A stretch of 34,655 nt of DNA from an uncultured Parabacteroides sp. GTDB lineage: Bacteria > Bacteroidota > Bacteroidia > Bacteroidales > Tannerellaceae. Position numbers and translations under genes: made by a program. Positions 9,130 through 17,494 of this stretch are shown piece by piece. Position 1 is the stretch's first letter. Every line of letters begins with the position of its first letter. The notes under the pieces were generated by a model that was not told the origin of the DNA, ran no database searches, and saw only the letters and a list, made by a program, of their open reading frames with translations. Location: the NCBI GenBank assembly GCA_944326775.1, contig CALVFH010000015.1, positions 1-34,655 on the forward strand. Direction: 5' to 3'.

Positions 9130-9813
9130 ATGCTTTATTGGATTATATTTATCGGCTTTGCCGTATTGAGTTGGGTTGTTTCTTCGCGTTTGCAGAAGAA
9201 GTTTGAGCAGTATTCGGAGATTCCGTTACCAGGGGGAATGACTGGCCGTGATGTAGCTGAGAAAATGCTGCATGAGAATGGCATTTATGATGTTCAGGTT
9301 ACGTGTACTCCGGGACATCTGACAGATCATTACAACCCGATGAATAAAACGGTTAATTTGAGTGAGAGTGTTTATTACAGCAATAGTATAGCTGCAGCAG
9401 CTGTTGCAGCTCATGAATGTGGCCATGCGGTACAGCATGCGGTGGCTTATGCTCCGTTGAAGTTGCGTTCAGCCTTAGTGCCGGTGGTCAGCTTTGCCTC
9501 AAGTATTATGACGTGGGTGCTGCTGGGAGGTATGTTGCTTTTACACACTTTCCCGCAGTTGATGCTTTTCGGAATTATCCTTTTTGCCTCGACAACCTTG
9601 TTTAGTTTTATTACGTTACCGGTTGAAATCAATGCCAGCCAACGTGCATTGGTCTGGTTGAACCGCTCGGGTATTACGAATGCTTTCACGCATGACAAAG
9701 CGGAAGATGCGCTTCGTTCAGCTGCTTATACGTATGTCGTGGCAGCCTTGGGTTCGTTGGCATCCTTGTTGTATTATATTATGTTATTCCTGGGTGGAAG
9801 CCGGGACGAATAG
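9130..9813 (+). CDS. Membrane-bound neutral zinc metallopeptidase (YugP-like, Zn_peptidase_2)
   Basis: The 227-residue protein has a first membrane helix at residues 2-20, a zinc motif HECGH (95-99) in the context AAVAAHECGHAVQHA, and further membrane segments at about 118-138, 143-165 and 200-222. This layout matches the YugP/Zn_peptidase_2 family of membrane peptidases, whose substrate is unknown. The frame is open back to 9040, but that start lies in the purA terminator hairpin; MLYWIIFIGFAV at 9130 gives the normal N-terminal helix. The segment LPVEINASQRAL after the third helix is characteristic of the family. It is bounded by terminators on both sides and so is probably transcribed alone; I do not see a convincing promoter. 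Confidence 0.85.
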   Translation: MLYWIIFIGFAVLSWVVSSRLQKKFEQYSEIPLPGGMTGRDVAEKMLHENGIYDVQVTCTPGHLTDHYNPMNKTVNLSESVYYSNSIAAAAVAAHECGHAVQHAVAYAPLKLRSALVPVVSFASSIMTWVLLGGMLLLHTFPQLMLFGIILFASTTLFSFITLPVEINASQRALVWLNRSGITNAFTHDKAEDALRSAAYTYVVAALGSLASLLYYIMLFLGGSRDE

Positions 9814-9833
9814 GATCTTTGATAAAAAAAGTT

Positions 9834-9891
9834 AACGGAGGGTTCCGTTTTGAACTTCCCGACCGGAAAGTGTCAAACGGAACCCTCCGTT
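9834..9891. terminator. Bidirectional terminator between the zinc peptidase and S46 peptidase genes
   Basis: The arms at 9834-9853 and 9873-9891 pair almost perfectly, with one extra T in the left arm and a 19-base loop. A run of A on the left and of T on the right lets it work in both directions between these convergent genes. Confidence 0.85.
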
Positions 9892-9934
9892 TAGAATTTA
9901 TTTTGCGCCACTTATTCTTGAATCAAATCGTTTC

Positions 9935-12091
9935 TTAGTCTGTAATATCCATTTCCTCTAACAAGTTATTGGCTTCGCCATATTTTTCAATAAGGAAAAG
10001 AACATAGCGGATATCCACGATGATACTTCGTTGATAGTCGGGTAAATATTCAATATCTCCGCCTACGCCTTCCCAATTCCGGTCGAAATTAATACCGATC
10101 AGTTCTCCATTTGCATTCATTACCGGGCTGCCCGAGTTCCCACCTGTCGTGTGAGTCGTCGCACAAAAGGCCACCGGCATTCGTCCGTCTTTTAGCGCAT
10201 AGCGTCCGAAATCTTTATTTTGGTAGAGATCTTTTAATTTCTGGGGAACGACAAATTCCCAATTTGTTGAATCTTCTTTTTCCATCACGCCGTCGAGAGT
10301 CGTCTGGTGAGTATAATAGACGCAGTCGCGCGGATGGTAACCTTTTATTTGTCCGTAAGTCAGTCGCAAGGTAAAATTTGCATCCGGCCAGTGAACCTGG
10401 TCTTTTTCCATTTCCAACAGCCCTTTTACATAAGTGCGATGCGCCCGGTTGTAAGCCGTATCATAACTTTCCAAGGCTTTGTTTAGATTTTCCCGTTCCG
10501 TAGCGATGGATTTGGCGAATAAAATCATTGGGTCGTTAAGCAATGCTTTTGCCGAAGGACGCTTCAGGAACTTGTTGTAATTTTCGTTGCTGGCAAAAAT
10601 GGATTTGTCAAATATATCGTCCACAAAGCGGCTGATATCGCCTTTGTATTTTTTGTCGATAATGGCAAAATAAGCCGGTTGCGAGGTGTGAGGAATAAGT
10701 CGCCGATATTCTTGCAACATGACTTTTGCGATTTTCTTATCCACTTCCGGGACATAATCTTTGTCGTAGAAACGGCGGAAAGCAGCAGTCAGTTTGTCTA
10801 TCTCTTTCTGTTTGTCAGAACTTTTGCTTTTCAAGGCTTCTATCAGTGGGTCAATATCGGTTGGCACAGAAGAAAATTCGATACCTGTCCGGAGAGCTTC
10901 ATTGAGCATCCATTGCCGGAAACGGAGGTCGTGCCGGTCGGCAACGATGTCACGTATTTGATTCAAGGCTGTGCGATATTCGCTTTTCCCTTGTTTGTCC
11001 GCCCATGCCAAGAGCGCTTCTTGTTCATCTCGTTTTACCTTTTCGAAATTCCGTTTGTTGATTGCCCAATTTGAACCTATAGCGTTCTTGTAAGCATTTT
11101 CTGAACTGGCATATTTGCTGGCATATTGAATACGTATTTGAGGATTGCGTAACATTTCATCGAGCATGACTTTCTGGCGCAGTTCGCGAATGTTGATGCG
11201 TACGGTATTGTCGATGTCGCGTCGTTCGGCGACTTCCCAAGATGTGTAATATTTGTTCGTGCGTCCGGGAAATCCCATAATCATGGCAAAATCATTTTCT
11301 TTTATCCCTCTGATGGATATTTTGAACCACCGTTTCGGATGCAACGGGACGTTTTTCTCGGAATATTCAGCCGGATTACCGTTTGCGTCGGCATAAATAC
11401 GGAAGACCGAAAAGTCTCCAGTATGTCGGGGCCACATCCAGTTGTCTGTATCGGAGCCGAATTTTCCGATAGAAGAAGGTGGAGCACCTACCAAACGGAT
11501 ATCCCGATATATTTTCTTGGTAAACATGTAATATTGATTTCCCCCGTAAAAAGCTTTGATTTCTACTTCCGTGCCCGGATTATCCTGCAGGAATTTTTCA
11601 CCAACACGAGCTTTGGCCAATCCATTCAGATATTTTGGTGAAAGGTAATTCATGCTTTCCGGATCGTTGTCTTTTGCCAATTCTTTTTTGACGTAATCCG
11701 TTACATCTTCAATCTTATCGATAAATGTAACGGAAAGTCCGGGATTAGGTAGTTCTTCATTCCGAGAGGTTGCCCAAAAGCCTTCTGTCAAATAGTCGTG
11801 TTCCAAAGTGCTATGTGATTGAATGGCACCGTAACCGCAGTGATGGTTTGTCAATACCAGCCCGTCGGGTGAGACCACTTCTCCCGTGCAACCGCCGCCG
11901 AATATGACGACCGCATCTTTCAGCGATGCACTATCCGGACTGTAGATATCATAGTCCTGGAGTTTTAAGCCGAGAGCTTTCATCTCCGGCATATTCTGTT
12001 TTTGTAATAACGGCAAGACCCACATGCCTTCATCTGCCGCGACAGGCAATGAGAGCAGGGTAATTGCTAAAGCTATAAATAGTCGTTTCAT
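9935..12091 (-). CDS. S46 family dipeptidyl peptidase, DPP11-type
   Basis: This 718-residue secreted serine peptidase has a signal peptide (MKRLFIALAITLLSLPVAAD, cut after about residue 19) and the S46 catalytic triad: His84 in TNHHCGY, Asp226 in HTGDFSVFR and Ser653 in GNSGSP. Eighteen residues after the serine lies Arg671 (INFDRNWE). In Porphyromonas gingivalis the matching position is Arg673 in DPP11, which takes Asp/Glu at P1, and Gly673 in DPP7, which takes hydrophobic residues. The arginine therefore predicts acidic P1 specificity. The protein should release dipeptides in the periplasm for uptake and amino-acid fermentation. It is the last gene of a minus-strand set, 23 bases after the CYTH gene, and is followed by the shared terminator at 9834-9891. 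Confidence 0.95.
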   Translation of the reverse strand: MKRLFIALAITLLSLPVAADEGMWVLPLLQKQNMPEMKALGLKLQDYDIYSPDSASLKDAVVIFGGGCTGEVVSPDGLVLTNHHCGYGAIQSHSTLEHDYLTEGFWATSRNEELPNPGLSVTFIDKIEDVTDYVKKELAKDNDPESMNYLSPKYLNGLAKARVGEKFLQDNPGTEVEIKAFYGGNQYYMFTKKIYRDIRLVGAPPSSIGKFGSDTDNWMWPRHTGDFSVFRIYADANGNPAEYSEKNVPLHPKRWFKISIRGIKENDFAMIMGFPGRTNKYYTSWEVAERRDIDNTVRINIRELRQKVMLDEMLRNPQIRIQYASKYASSENAYKNAIGSNWAINKRNFEKVKRDEQEALLAWADKQGKSEYRTALNQIRDIVADRHDLRFRQWMLNEALRTGIEFSSVPTDIDPLIEALKSKSSDKQKEIDKLTAAFRRFYDKDYVPEVDKKIAKVMLQEYRRLIPHTSQPAYFAIIDKKYKGDISRFVDDIFDKSIFASNENYNKFLKRPSAKALLNDPMILFAKSIATERENLNKALESYDTAYNRAHRTYVKGLLEMEKDQVHWPDANFTLRLTYGQIKGYHPRDCVYYTHQTTLDGVMEKEDSTNWEFVVPQKLKDLYQNKDFGRYALKDGRMPVAFCATTHTTGGNSGSPVMNANGELIGINFDRNWEGVGGDIEYLPDYQRSIIVDIRYVLFLIEKYGEANNLLEEMDITD

Positions 12092-12114
12092 TTTTTGTTC
12101 TTGTTAAGTGAGTA

Positions 12115-12597
12115 TTAATGACGTTCGTCCGCAGGCCAGGAAGTGAAGGGGCGTTTAGTCAGCATGGAATTGTAATACCGGCGATTCCCAGTTACTTCCC
12201 GGCCAATCCATGATGGATGTTCAAACGGCTCGTTTGCTGCCTTCAGTTCAATTTCGGCAACAACAAGTCCTTCGTTATCACCATGAAAGACATCAATTTC
12301 CCACAGGTGTTTCCCCACCTGAGCCAGATAGCGAACTTTATCGATAACTCCCGGTTCGCAAAGTTTCATCAGTTCTTCGGCATCGGCAAGCGGAATTTCC
12401 CGTTCAAATTCATAACGACTTATTCCCGCATCGTCAGACGGTCCTTTGATGGTAAGGTATCCTTTTTCACCGCGGATCCTGACTCGTACCGTCCGTCCCC
12501 GTTCTGAGCAGATATATCCTTGTACGATACGGCTGGAGGAAACGATATCATTCTGAAAATCGCCTGTTACTAAAAACTTCCGTTCAGTCTCGATCAT
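12115..12597 (-). CDS. CYTH domain protein (probable triphosphate tunnel metalloenzyme)
   Basis: The 160-residue protein is a single CYTH domain. It begins with the diagnostic E-x-E-R-K string (ETERKFLV, residues 3-10), followed by the regular charged strands GRTVRVRIRGEKGYLTIK, YEFEREIP and VVAEIELKAANE that line the tunnel. Short single-domain members of this family hydrolyse inorganic tripolyphosphate or other triphosphates with a metal ion. Some databases call them adenylate cyclases, which is not supported for this short form. It lies 46 bases after the DUF2027/Smr gene and 23 bases before the S46 peptidase gene, with no promoter visible in either gap, so it is probably part of the mlaE-to-peptidase transcript. 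A functional link to those neighbours is not apparent. Confidence 0.85.
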   Translation of the reverse strand: MIETERKFLVTGDFQNDIVSSSRIVQGYICSERGRTVRVRIRGEKGYLTIKGPSDDAGISRYEFEREIPLADAEELMKLCEPGVIDKVRYLAQVGKHLWEIDVFHGDNEGLVVAEIELKAANEPFEHPSWIGREVTGNRRYYNSMLTKRPFTSWPADERH

Positions 12598-12643
12598 TTT
12601 TGTATGAGGTGTGAGTGTTGGATTATAAGTGGATAGTTTGAAC

Positions 12644-13702
12644 TTACCGGATCGTTACCATTGTTGCCCCATATCCATATTCGCGGAAAGAAGCATCTTG
12701 ATAGTAATGCTGTTTATACTTTGTTTTTAATTCTTTTTCAATAGCCTTCCGTAATACGCCATCGCCTTTGCCATGAATAAAGACAATTTTTTGCCCTTTG
12801 GCATTCGCATATTGGGTCATTACTTCGTGAAATTTGTCAAGTTGGTAATTCAACATATCCGTATTGGAAAGCCCGTTTGTATTATCCAGCAGTTCGTTGA
12901 TGTGTAAATCTACTTCGAGAATAGCAGACGTTCCTCCACCTTTTTTCTTGATAATAGGTTGAGGAGTTGTTCGTCGGTCCTCACGAGCTTTTTGCTGCAT
13001 GGCTTCTTGAATATCCGCAGCCGATACCAGCATTTCCCGTTCGGGTAAATCGTTGCGGACAATCGGGTAGAGCAAGGCTCCTTCCTCAAAATAGTCGTTT
13101 TCCATGAAACAATGCAGTTTATAGAACTTTACGGTGTCGAGCCGTAATTCAACGGATATGGCATTTTTGAGCGTAAAGGGTTTGTCTTTTTTGAAGGCAA
13201 GCAGCTGTACGCAAATACGTTCCAATGAATTCAAATCCTGCTTTTGGAATTCTTCCAGAAAGATTTTGGTGTTCGGTTCAATTTCGCCATGGTAGCGGCT
13301 GGTCCAGCTATTGTTCTCTCGGCTCATGTAGTTGAAAAGCAGATAATAGTTGCTATCGTTTACAAAATAAGCCTCGTAACCGCAGGTTTGAATAGCCTTC
13401 GGGTCGCTCGGAAGGTAAGCCAGAAAGATGTTAAGACGTTCGCCTTCCGGGGTCTCTTCTGGTTTCGGCTCCGGTTTGATTACAGCTTTCGGCTCTTCTT
13501 CTATGACAGGTGCTTGTATTTTCGGGCGGTTGTTGCTGTGAACTTGCATGTTGTTTTCTCCAACCACAACACATTCCCGGATAAATGCCGGTATGTCGAA
13601 ACCATCTTCGTCTTCTATCAGTACTTGATCCTTACTTTGAAAACCTTTTACTATACCGCCTCCAACAGAGTTAAGGAAGCGGACTTTATCGCCTATTTTC
13701 AT
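12644..13702 (-). CDS. DUF2027 domain protein with C-terminal Smr domain
   Basis: This 352-residue cytoplasmic protein has three parts. An N-terminal SH3-like barrel (1-48, starting MKIGDKVRFLNSVGGG) resembles the KOW/Tudor-like piece also found in MutS2 proteins. A proline- and glutamate-rich linker (60-90) leads into a beta-rich middle domain (about 90-235, DUF2027). The C-terminal Smr domain (263-352) has DLH (265-267) and HGKGDG (310-315), the two conserved motifs of Smr nucleases. The family is confined mostly to Bacteroidota. Smr domains nick DNA or cleave RNA, so a role in nucleic-acid processing is a fair inference but not shown. Its ATG overlaps the fucosidase stop by four bases (ATGA), implying translational coupling. 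Confidence 0.87.
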   Translation of the reverse strand: MKIGDKVRFLNSVGGGIVKGFQSKDQVLIEDEDGFDIPAFIRECVVVGENNMQVHSNNRPKIQAPVIEEEPKAVIKPEPKPEETPEGERLNIFLAYLPSDPKAIQTCGYEAYFVNDSNYYLLFNYMSRENNSWTSRYHGEIEPNTKIFLEEFQKQDLNSLERICVQLLAFKKDKPFTLKNAISVELRLDTVKFYKLHCFMENDYFEEGALLYPIVRNDLPEREMLVSAADIQEAMQQKAREDRRTTPQPIIKKKGGGTSAILEVDLHINELLDNTNGLSNTDMLNYQLDKFHEVMTQYANAKGQKIVFIHGKGDGVLRKAIEKELKTKYKQHYYQDASFREYGYGATMVTIR

Positions 13703-15774
13703 TTATATATGATTTTAATGTCACTTAATTCAATATCTGCATGTGCCGACCGTGGGTTAGCGGGAGAAACAGACAAGGTATGCTTCCCGGCCGGAAGGGC
13801 AATCAGGGCCGCTTGTTTCAATACGGTTTGTTTTTCTGCCAAGGCAAACTTCCAGGGAATTTCTTTTTCGAACCGGTTGTAGAAACGGATGACAACGGTA
13901 TTTTTCCCTTTTTTGAGCGGAAGTAAGATTTGCTCGTCGCGTAACGTACAACGGTAAGGATTCAGATGTTTGGAAAAAGTTTCTCCATTCAAAACAATCT
14001 CAATTCCATTACCACTCCGAATATCGAACAAGACATCCTGGTCGCAATCCGATTCAATTTCTTGAGTCAGAAAATAATTCTTAAGTATGGTGGTGGGGAT
14101 AATTCCTTCGGTTTTATCCAAAACTTCTCCTTCTTTTTGAGCCCAGTCTGCTATATTTCCATCGAACAGACCGAATGAAGGACCCTGCCATTTGGCGTTA
14201 CCCATTCGGACACTACCTTCTTTGATTGGCAAAGTATAAGGTTTCCCTGAATTCAACGTGATGACGGTGGCGTCTTTTCCATCCGTAACGAACGCAAGCT
14301 GCCGGTTTGTTTGTTGTTGGGTATAGACGATTTCAGCAGAACGCAGGCTACGTTTTAATTCTGTTTCCCAATTGAAAGCCACTATACTACGGTAGTTTGT
14401 ATAATAATCATAGCAGGAATAGCTGTAGGATGGTGTAGTGTTCTCCTGATTCAATTCCAAAGTGCCTGATTTCCGGATGGCGGCCACAGGTAGGGGTTCT
14501 ATTTTTTTTGCAAAATCAAGTTCGGCAACGGAATAAATATCTCCTTTTTCTGATGGAACCTGTATTTGATAAGTCTGCTTTTCGATAGAGAAGGGGAGTG
14601 TCTCTCCATTGACTAAAGAGCGGACTGAATGTAAACGGTTGTCAGCCGGTACGGGAATATTCAAAACAGACTTTTCATAATCGTCTGAAACGATGAGATA
14701 CATTTTATTCCCTTTTCGTGTGATATAACCCCAATCAAAGGATTGGCGGTAAGGAGAGGCTTCGGTTTCATAAATAGCTTCTCCGTATTTTTTCAGCCAT
14801 TTCCCTATTCGTTGTAAGACTTCTTTCTCGAAAGGAACGACCGACCCGTCCCCCTTAGGACCAATGTTTAGTAAGAAATTTCCCCCATGTGAAACAACTC
14901 CGAGCAGACTACGTAGTTTTTCTTCGGCTTTTTCTTCCGCACTGCCTCTTTTTTGCCAAGAACGGTAACTCCAAGTTTCATTGAACATGGAGGCTGCTGT
15001 TTGCCAGGCAACCTGAAGAGCACTCTCCGGATATTTGTTGTCGGCCATGACACTGAAATCATAAGCATCGTTGCCTAAACGTCCGCTGACCATACAATCG
15101 GGCTGGAGCTGATGTACCAGATTGTACATTTCCAAACTTTGTTCTGGAGTATGGGAACCCATATCAAACCAAAGTTCTGAAATGGGACCATAATGAGTTA
15201 ATAACTCTTTTATTTGCGATTTGCTTAATTCAAAATGCTCCGGTGTTACGAAGTCGCAATTGTGACTTGAGATAGGGTAAGCCTGGGGATAATGCCAATC
15301 GATATTGGAATAGTAAAGTCCCAAACGTAATCCGCCCCGTTTGCAGGCATCTGCCAGTTCTTTGACGAAATCCCGGGGTGCCGGTGTCGCATCCCATGAA
15401 TTGTAATCGGTTGTAGCGGTTTTGAACATGCAGAAGCCATCGTGATGTTTGGTGGTAATGACAATTGAACGCATTCCAGCTTCTTTCGCTAAAGCTACGA
15501 TTTCATCGGCATTAAACTGGGTTGGATTGAAGCGGAGTGCCGTTTCTCCATACCAATCGCTGAAAATACCGGCAAATGATTGAATCTGTTCACTGTATCC
15601 TTCTGTTACCGGTTTGCCGTTCCAGACACCGCCCAGTTCGGAGTAAAGTCCGAAATGGATAAACATAGAATATTTGTTGCCATACCAACGGGCATAGGCT
15701 TCGGGGGAAATTTGTGCTTGTCCGCTATTCCATAAAGTTAGCGCTGCTACTACTGACAGGAAAAATTTTCTCAT
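13699..15774 (-). CDS. Secreted GH29 alpha-L-fucosidase
   Basis: The 691-residue exported protein (signal peptide MRKFFLSVVAALTLWNSGQA, cut near residue 20) has the GH29 barrel over residues 22-345. Visible hallmarks are FIHFGLYS (38-45), TTKHHDGF (107-114), LYYSNIDWH (153-161) and ELWFDMG (200-206), whose Asp204 aligns with the catalytic nucleophile, plus GGNFLLNIGPKGDG. The C-terminal 340 residues form beta-rich domains, probably a carbohydrate-binding beta-sandwich. It should remove terminal alpha-L-fucose from host or diet glycans in the periplasm or outside. No SusC/SusD pair is nearby, so it is not in a standard polysaccharide utilisation locus; instead it sits between mlaF (23-base gap) and the DUF2027/Smr gene (4-base overlap). 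Confidence 0.9.
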   Translation of the reverse strand: MRKFFLSVVAALTLWNSGQAQISPEAYARWYGNKYSMFIHFGLYSELGGVWNGKPVTEGYSEQIQSFAGIFSDWYGETALRFNPTQFNADEIVALAKEAGMRSIVITTKHHDGFCMFKTATTDYNSWDATPAPRDFVKELADACKRGGLRLGLYYSNIDWHYPQAYPISSHNCDFVTPEHFELSKSQIKELLTHYGPISELWFDMGSHTPEQSLEMYNLVHQLQPDCMVSGRLGNDAYDFSVMADNKYPESALQVAWQTAASMFNETWSYRSWQKRGSAEEKAEEKLRSLLGVVSHGGNFLLNIGPKGDGSVVPFEKEVLQRIGKWLKKYGEAIYETEASPYRQSFDWGYITRKGNKMYLIVSDDYEKSVLNIPVPADNRLHSVRSLVNGETLPFSIEKQTYQIQVPSEKGDIYSVAELDFAKKIEPLPVAAIRKSGTLELNQENTTPSYSYSCYDYYTNYRSIVAFNWETELKRSLRSAEIVYTQQQTNRQLAFVTDGKDATVITLNSGKPYTLPIKEGSVRMGNAKWQGPSFGLFDGNIADWAQKEGEVLDKTEGIIPTTILKNYFLTQEIESDCDQDVLFDIRSGNGIEIVLNGETFSKHLNPYRCTLRDEQILLPLKKGKNTVVIRFYNRFEKEIPWKFALAEKQTVLKQAALIALPAGKHTLSVSPANPRSAHADIELSDIKIIYK

Positions 15775-15797
15775 GGATTTGTGTGTTTTTTATGTAT

Positions 15798-16571
15798 TTA
15801 TCCGTGTTTACTTTCTTTTTCTTCTACTTCCCGGACTTTTTTGGCCAAGTCAGACGCAAAAATGAAATCGTTTAGAGCTTTGTTTCGTGAAGTAATAACT
15901 TCTTCTTTGTTCCCTTGCCATTCCTTGACCCCTTCGCGAATGAAAATGATATTGTCGCCGATATTCATGACAGAATTCATGTCATGAGTGTTTATCACCG
16001 TTGTCATATTGTATTCTACGGTAATGTCATGAATCAAATCGTCGATAAGTAGAGAAGTTTTGGGATCAAGACCGGAATTCGGTTCGTCACAAAACAGATA
16101 TTTGGGGTTGAGGGCGATGGCACGGGCAATAGCTGCACGTTTCATCATACCGCCACTGATCTCAGACGGGTAGAGGTCTTCAGCATCTGATAGATTCACT
16201 CTGTCAAGACAAAACTGGGCACGTTTCCGGCGTTCTGCGGCGGATGCATTGGAAAACATATCCAAGGGAAACATGACATTCTCAAGTACCGTCATGCTGT
16301 CGAAAAGTGCTGACCCTTGGAATAACATTCCCATTTCGCGGCGGAGTTTGTTGAGTTCTTTCTTCGACATGGAGATGAGATCTCGTCCGTCATACAGTAT
16401 TTCTCCGGAATCCGGACGTATTAACCCGATAATATCCTTAATCAGGACGGTTTTTCCCGAACCGCTTCGACCGATAATCAGATTCGTTTTCCCATCTTCA
16501 AAGATGGCACTAATGTTGTTTAATACGACGCGCCCATCAAAAGACTTGATGATATTTTTAACTTCAATCAT
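15798..16571 (-). CDS. mlaF: ABC transporter ATPase of phospholipid transport (MlaF-like)
   Basis: The 257-residue ATPase has Walker A GRSGSGKT (34-41), the signature SGGMMKR (139-145), Walker B with LFCDEPNSGLDP (159-170) and a switch histidine at H197. The MMKR version of the signature and the ELNKLRREMGMLFQGSALFDSMTV stretch around the Q-loop are characteristic of MlaF/Ttg2A ATPases, which energise phospholipid movement between inner and outer membranes. It starts two bases after the mlaE stop. The MCE-domain partner MlaD is not in this cluster; in this phylum it is usually encoded elsewhere. The gene continues into the fucosidase gene without a visible promoter or terminator. Confidence 0.93.
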   Translation of the reverse strand: MIEVKNIIKSFDGRVVLNNISAIFEDGKTNLIIGRSGSGKTVLIKDIIGLIRPDSGEILYDGRDLISMSKKELNKLRREMGMLFQGSALFDSMTVLENVMFPLDMFSNASAAERRKRAQFCLDRVNLSDAEDLYPSEISGGMMKRAAIARAIALNPKYLFCDEPNSGLDPKTSLLIDDLIHDITVEYNMTTVINTHDMNSVMNIGDNIIFIREGVKEWQGNKEEVITSRNKALNDFIFASDLAKKVREVEEKESKHG

Positions 16572-16573
16572 AG

Positions 16574-17320
16574 TTATGTCAACATTATATGAGTTAATAT
16601 TACATCGGCAAGCAGAATCATGATACTACTCATCACGACAGCATTTGTGCTCGCCTTACCTACTTCCAACGCTCCGCCTTTGACGTTGTAGCCGAAGTAA
16701 GAGGCGATGGAGGAAATTAGAAAAGCGTACACGATTGATTTGATAATGGAATACCAAACATAGAATTGCGTGAAGTAGAATTGCAAACCAAACTCAAATG
16801 AAGCAGGTGTCATGCCAGTACTGGTTGAATAGCTGGCCGCAATACCTCCTAAAATGCCAATGAACATACTGAATATCACTAAGACCGGTATGAAAACCAT
16901 CATTCCGATGATTTTCGGAAGAATCAGGAAGTTGGCGGAATTGACACCCATGATTTCCATGGCGTCGATTTGTTCGGTGACACGCATCGTCCCGATTTCC
17001 GAGGCAATGTTACTGCCTACTTTCCCGGCAAGAATCAAACACATGATTGAGGAAGAAAATTCCAGCAGGATGATTTCACGGGTAGTATAACCAATGGTGA
17101 ATTTCGGAATTAGCGGTGAACTGATGTTTAGTGAAATCTGTATGGCAATTACAGTGCCGATAAATGCCGAGATGATAATCACAATCCATAAAGAATCTAC
17201 ACCTAATTTGTAAATTTCTTTGATTAATTGTTTGAAGAACATGCTCCAACGGTCGGGGAATGTAATGCTTTTTTTCATCAAAAGCACATATTCGCCCATG
17301 CTTTCTAATGCTTTATTCAT
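16574..17320 (-). CDS. mlaE: Phospholipid ABC transporter permease (MlaE-like)
   Basis: This inner-membrane permease has about 248 residues, with hydrophobic segments near the N-terminal third (DSLWIVIIISAFIGTVIAI), the middle and the C-terminus, and the MlaE signature block LAGKVGSNIASEIGTMRVTEQIDAMEIMGVN. It forms the membrane part of the Mla system that keeps the outer membrane asymmetric. The frame is open to 17353, but a -7 promoter element on the minus strand (17351-17358) overlaps that point, so the ATG at 17318-17320 (MNKALESMGEY) is the likely start. It is followed two bases later by mlaF and is divergent from lptB, whose promoter lies within 60 bases. Confidence 0.92.
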   Translation of the reverse strand: MNKALESMGEYVLLMKKSITFPDRWSMFFKQLIKEIYKLGVDSLWIVIIISAFIGTVIAIQISLNISSPLIPKFTIGYTTREIILLEFSSSIMCLILAGKVGSNIASEIGTMRVTEQIDAMEIMGVNSANFLILPKIIGMMVFIPVLVIFSMFIGILGGIAASYSTSTGMTPASFEFGLQFYFTQFYVWYSIIKSIVYAFLISSIASYFGYNVKGGALEVGKASTNAVVMSSIMILLADVILTHIMLT

Positions 17321-17350
17321 TGTTCTAACATTTCTTACTCTATTATCGGG

Positions 17351-17358
17351 CAAAGTTA
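17351..17358 (-). promoter_or_regulatory. -7 element of the mlaE-mlaF unit
   Basis: TAACTTTG on the minus strand matches TAnnTTTG and lies 30 bases before the preferred mlaE start. A -33 TTTG at the ideal distance is not obvious, so this is moderate support. It probably drives the whole minus-strand run down to 9935. Confidence 0.5.
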
Positions 17359-17403
17359 AACGAAATCTCCCAAACTCTTCTTATCTGAATGGATTTTTCT
17401 TTT

Positions 17404-17411
17404 TACCTTTG
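17404..17411 (+). promoter_or_regulatory. -7 element of lptB
   Basis: TACCTTTG matches TAnnTTTG, about 84 bases before the lptB ATG. The -33 region is poor. Together with the opposing element at 17351-17358 it makes a divergent promoter region for two lipid-transport units. Confidence 0.5.
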
Positions 17412-17494
17412 TCGCTTGACTGGAGGTTGAGGATTTGTGGAATATGCTGGATGCTGGTCAACAAGACGGTAAATCTTTTGAATAGAATGTGCTA

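Noticed and set aside
13699..15774. Fucosidase as part of a polysaccharide utilisation locus
   Set aside because: No SusC/SusD pair, sensor-regulator or other glycoside hydrolase lies next to it.
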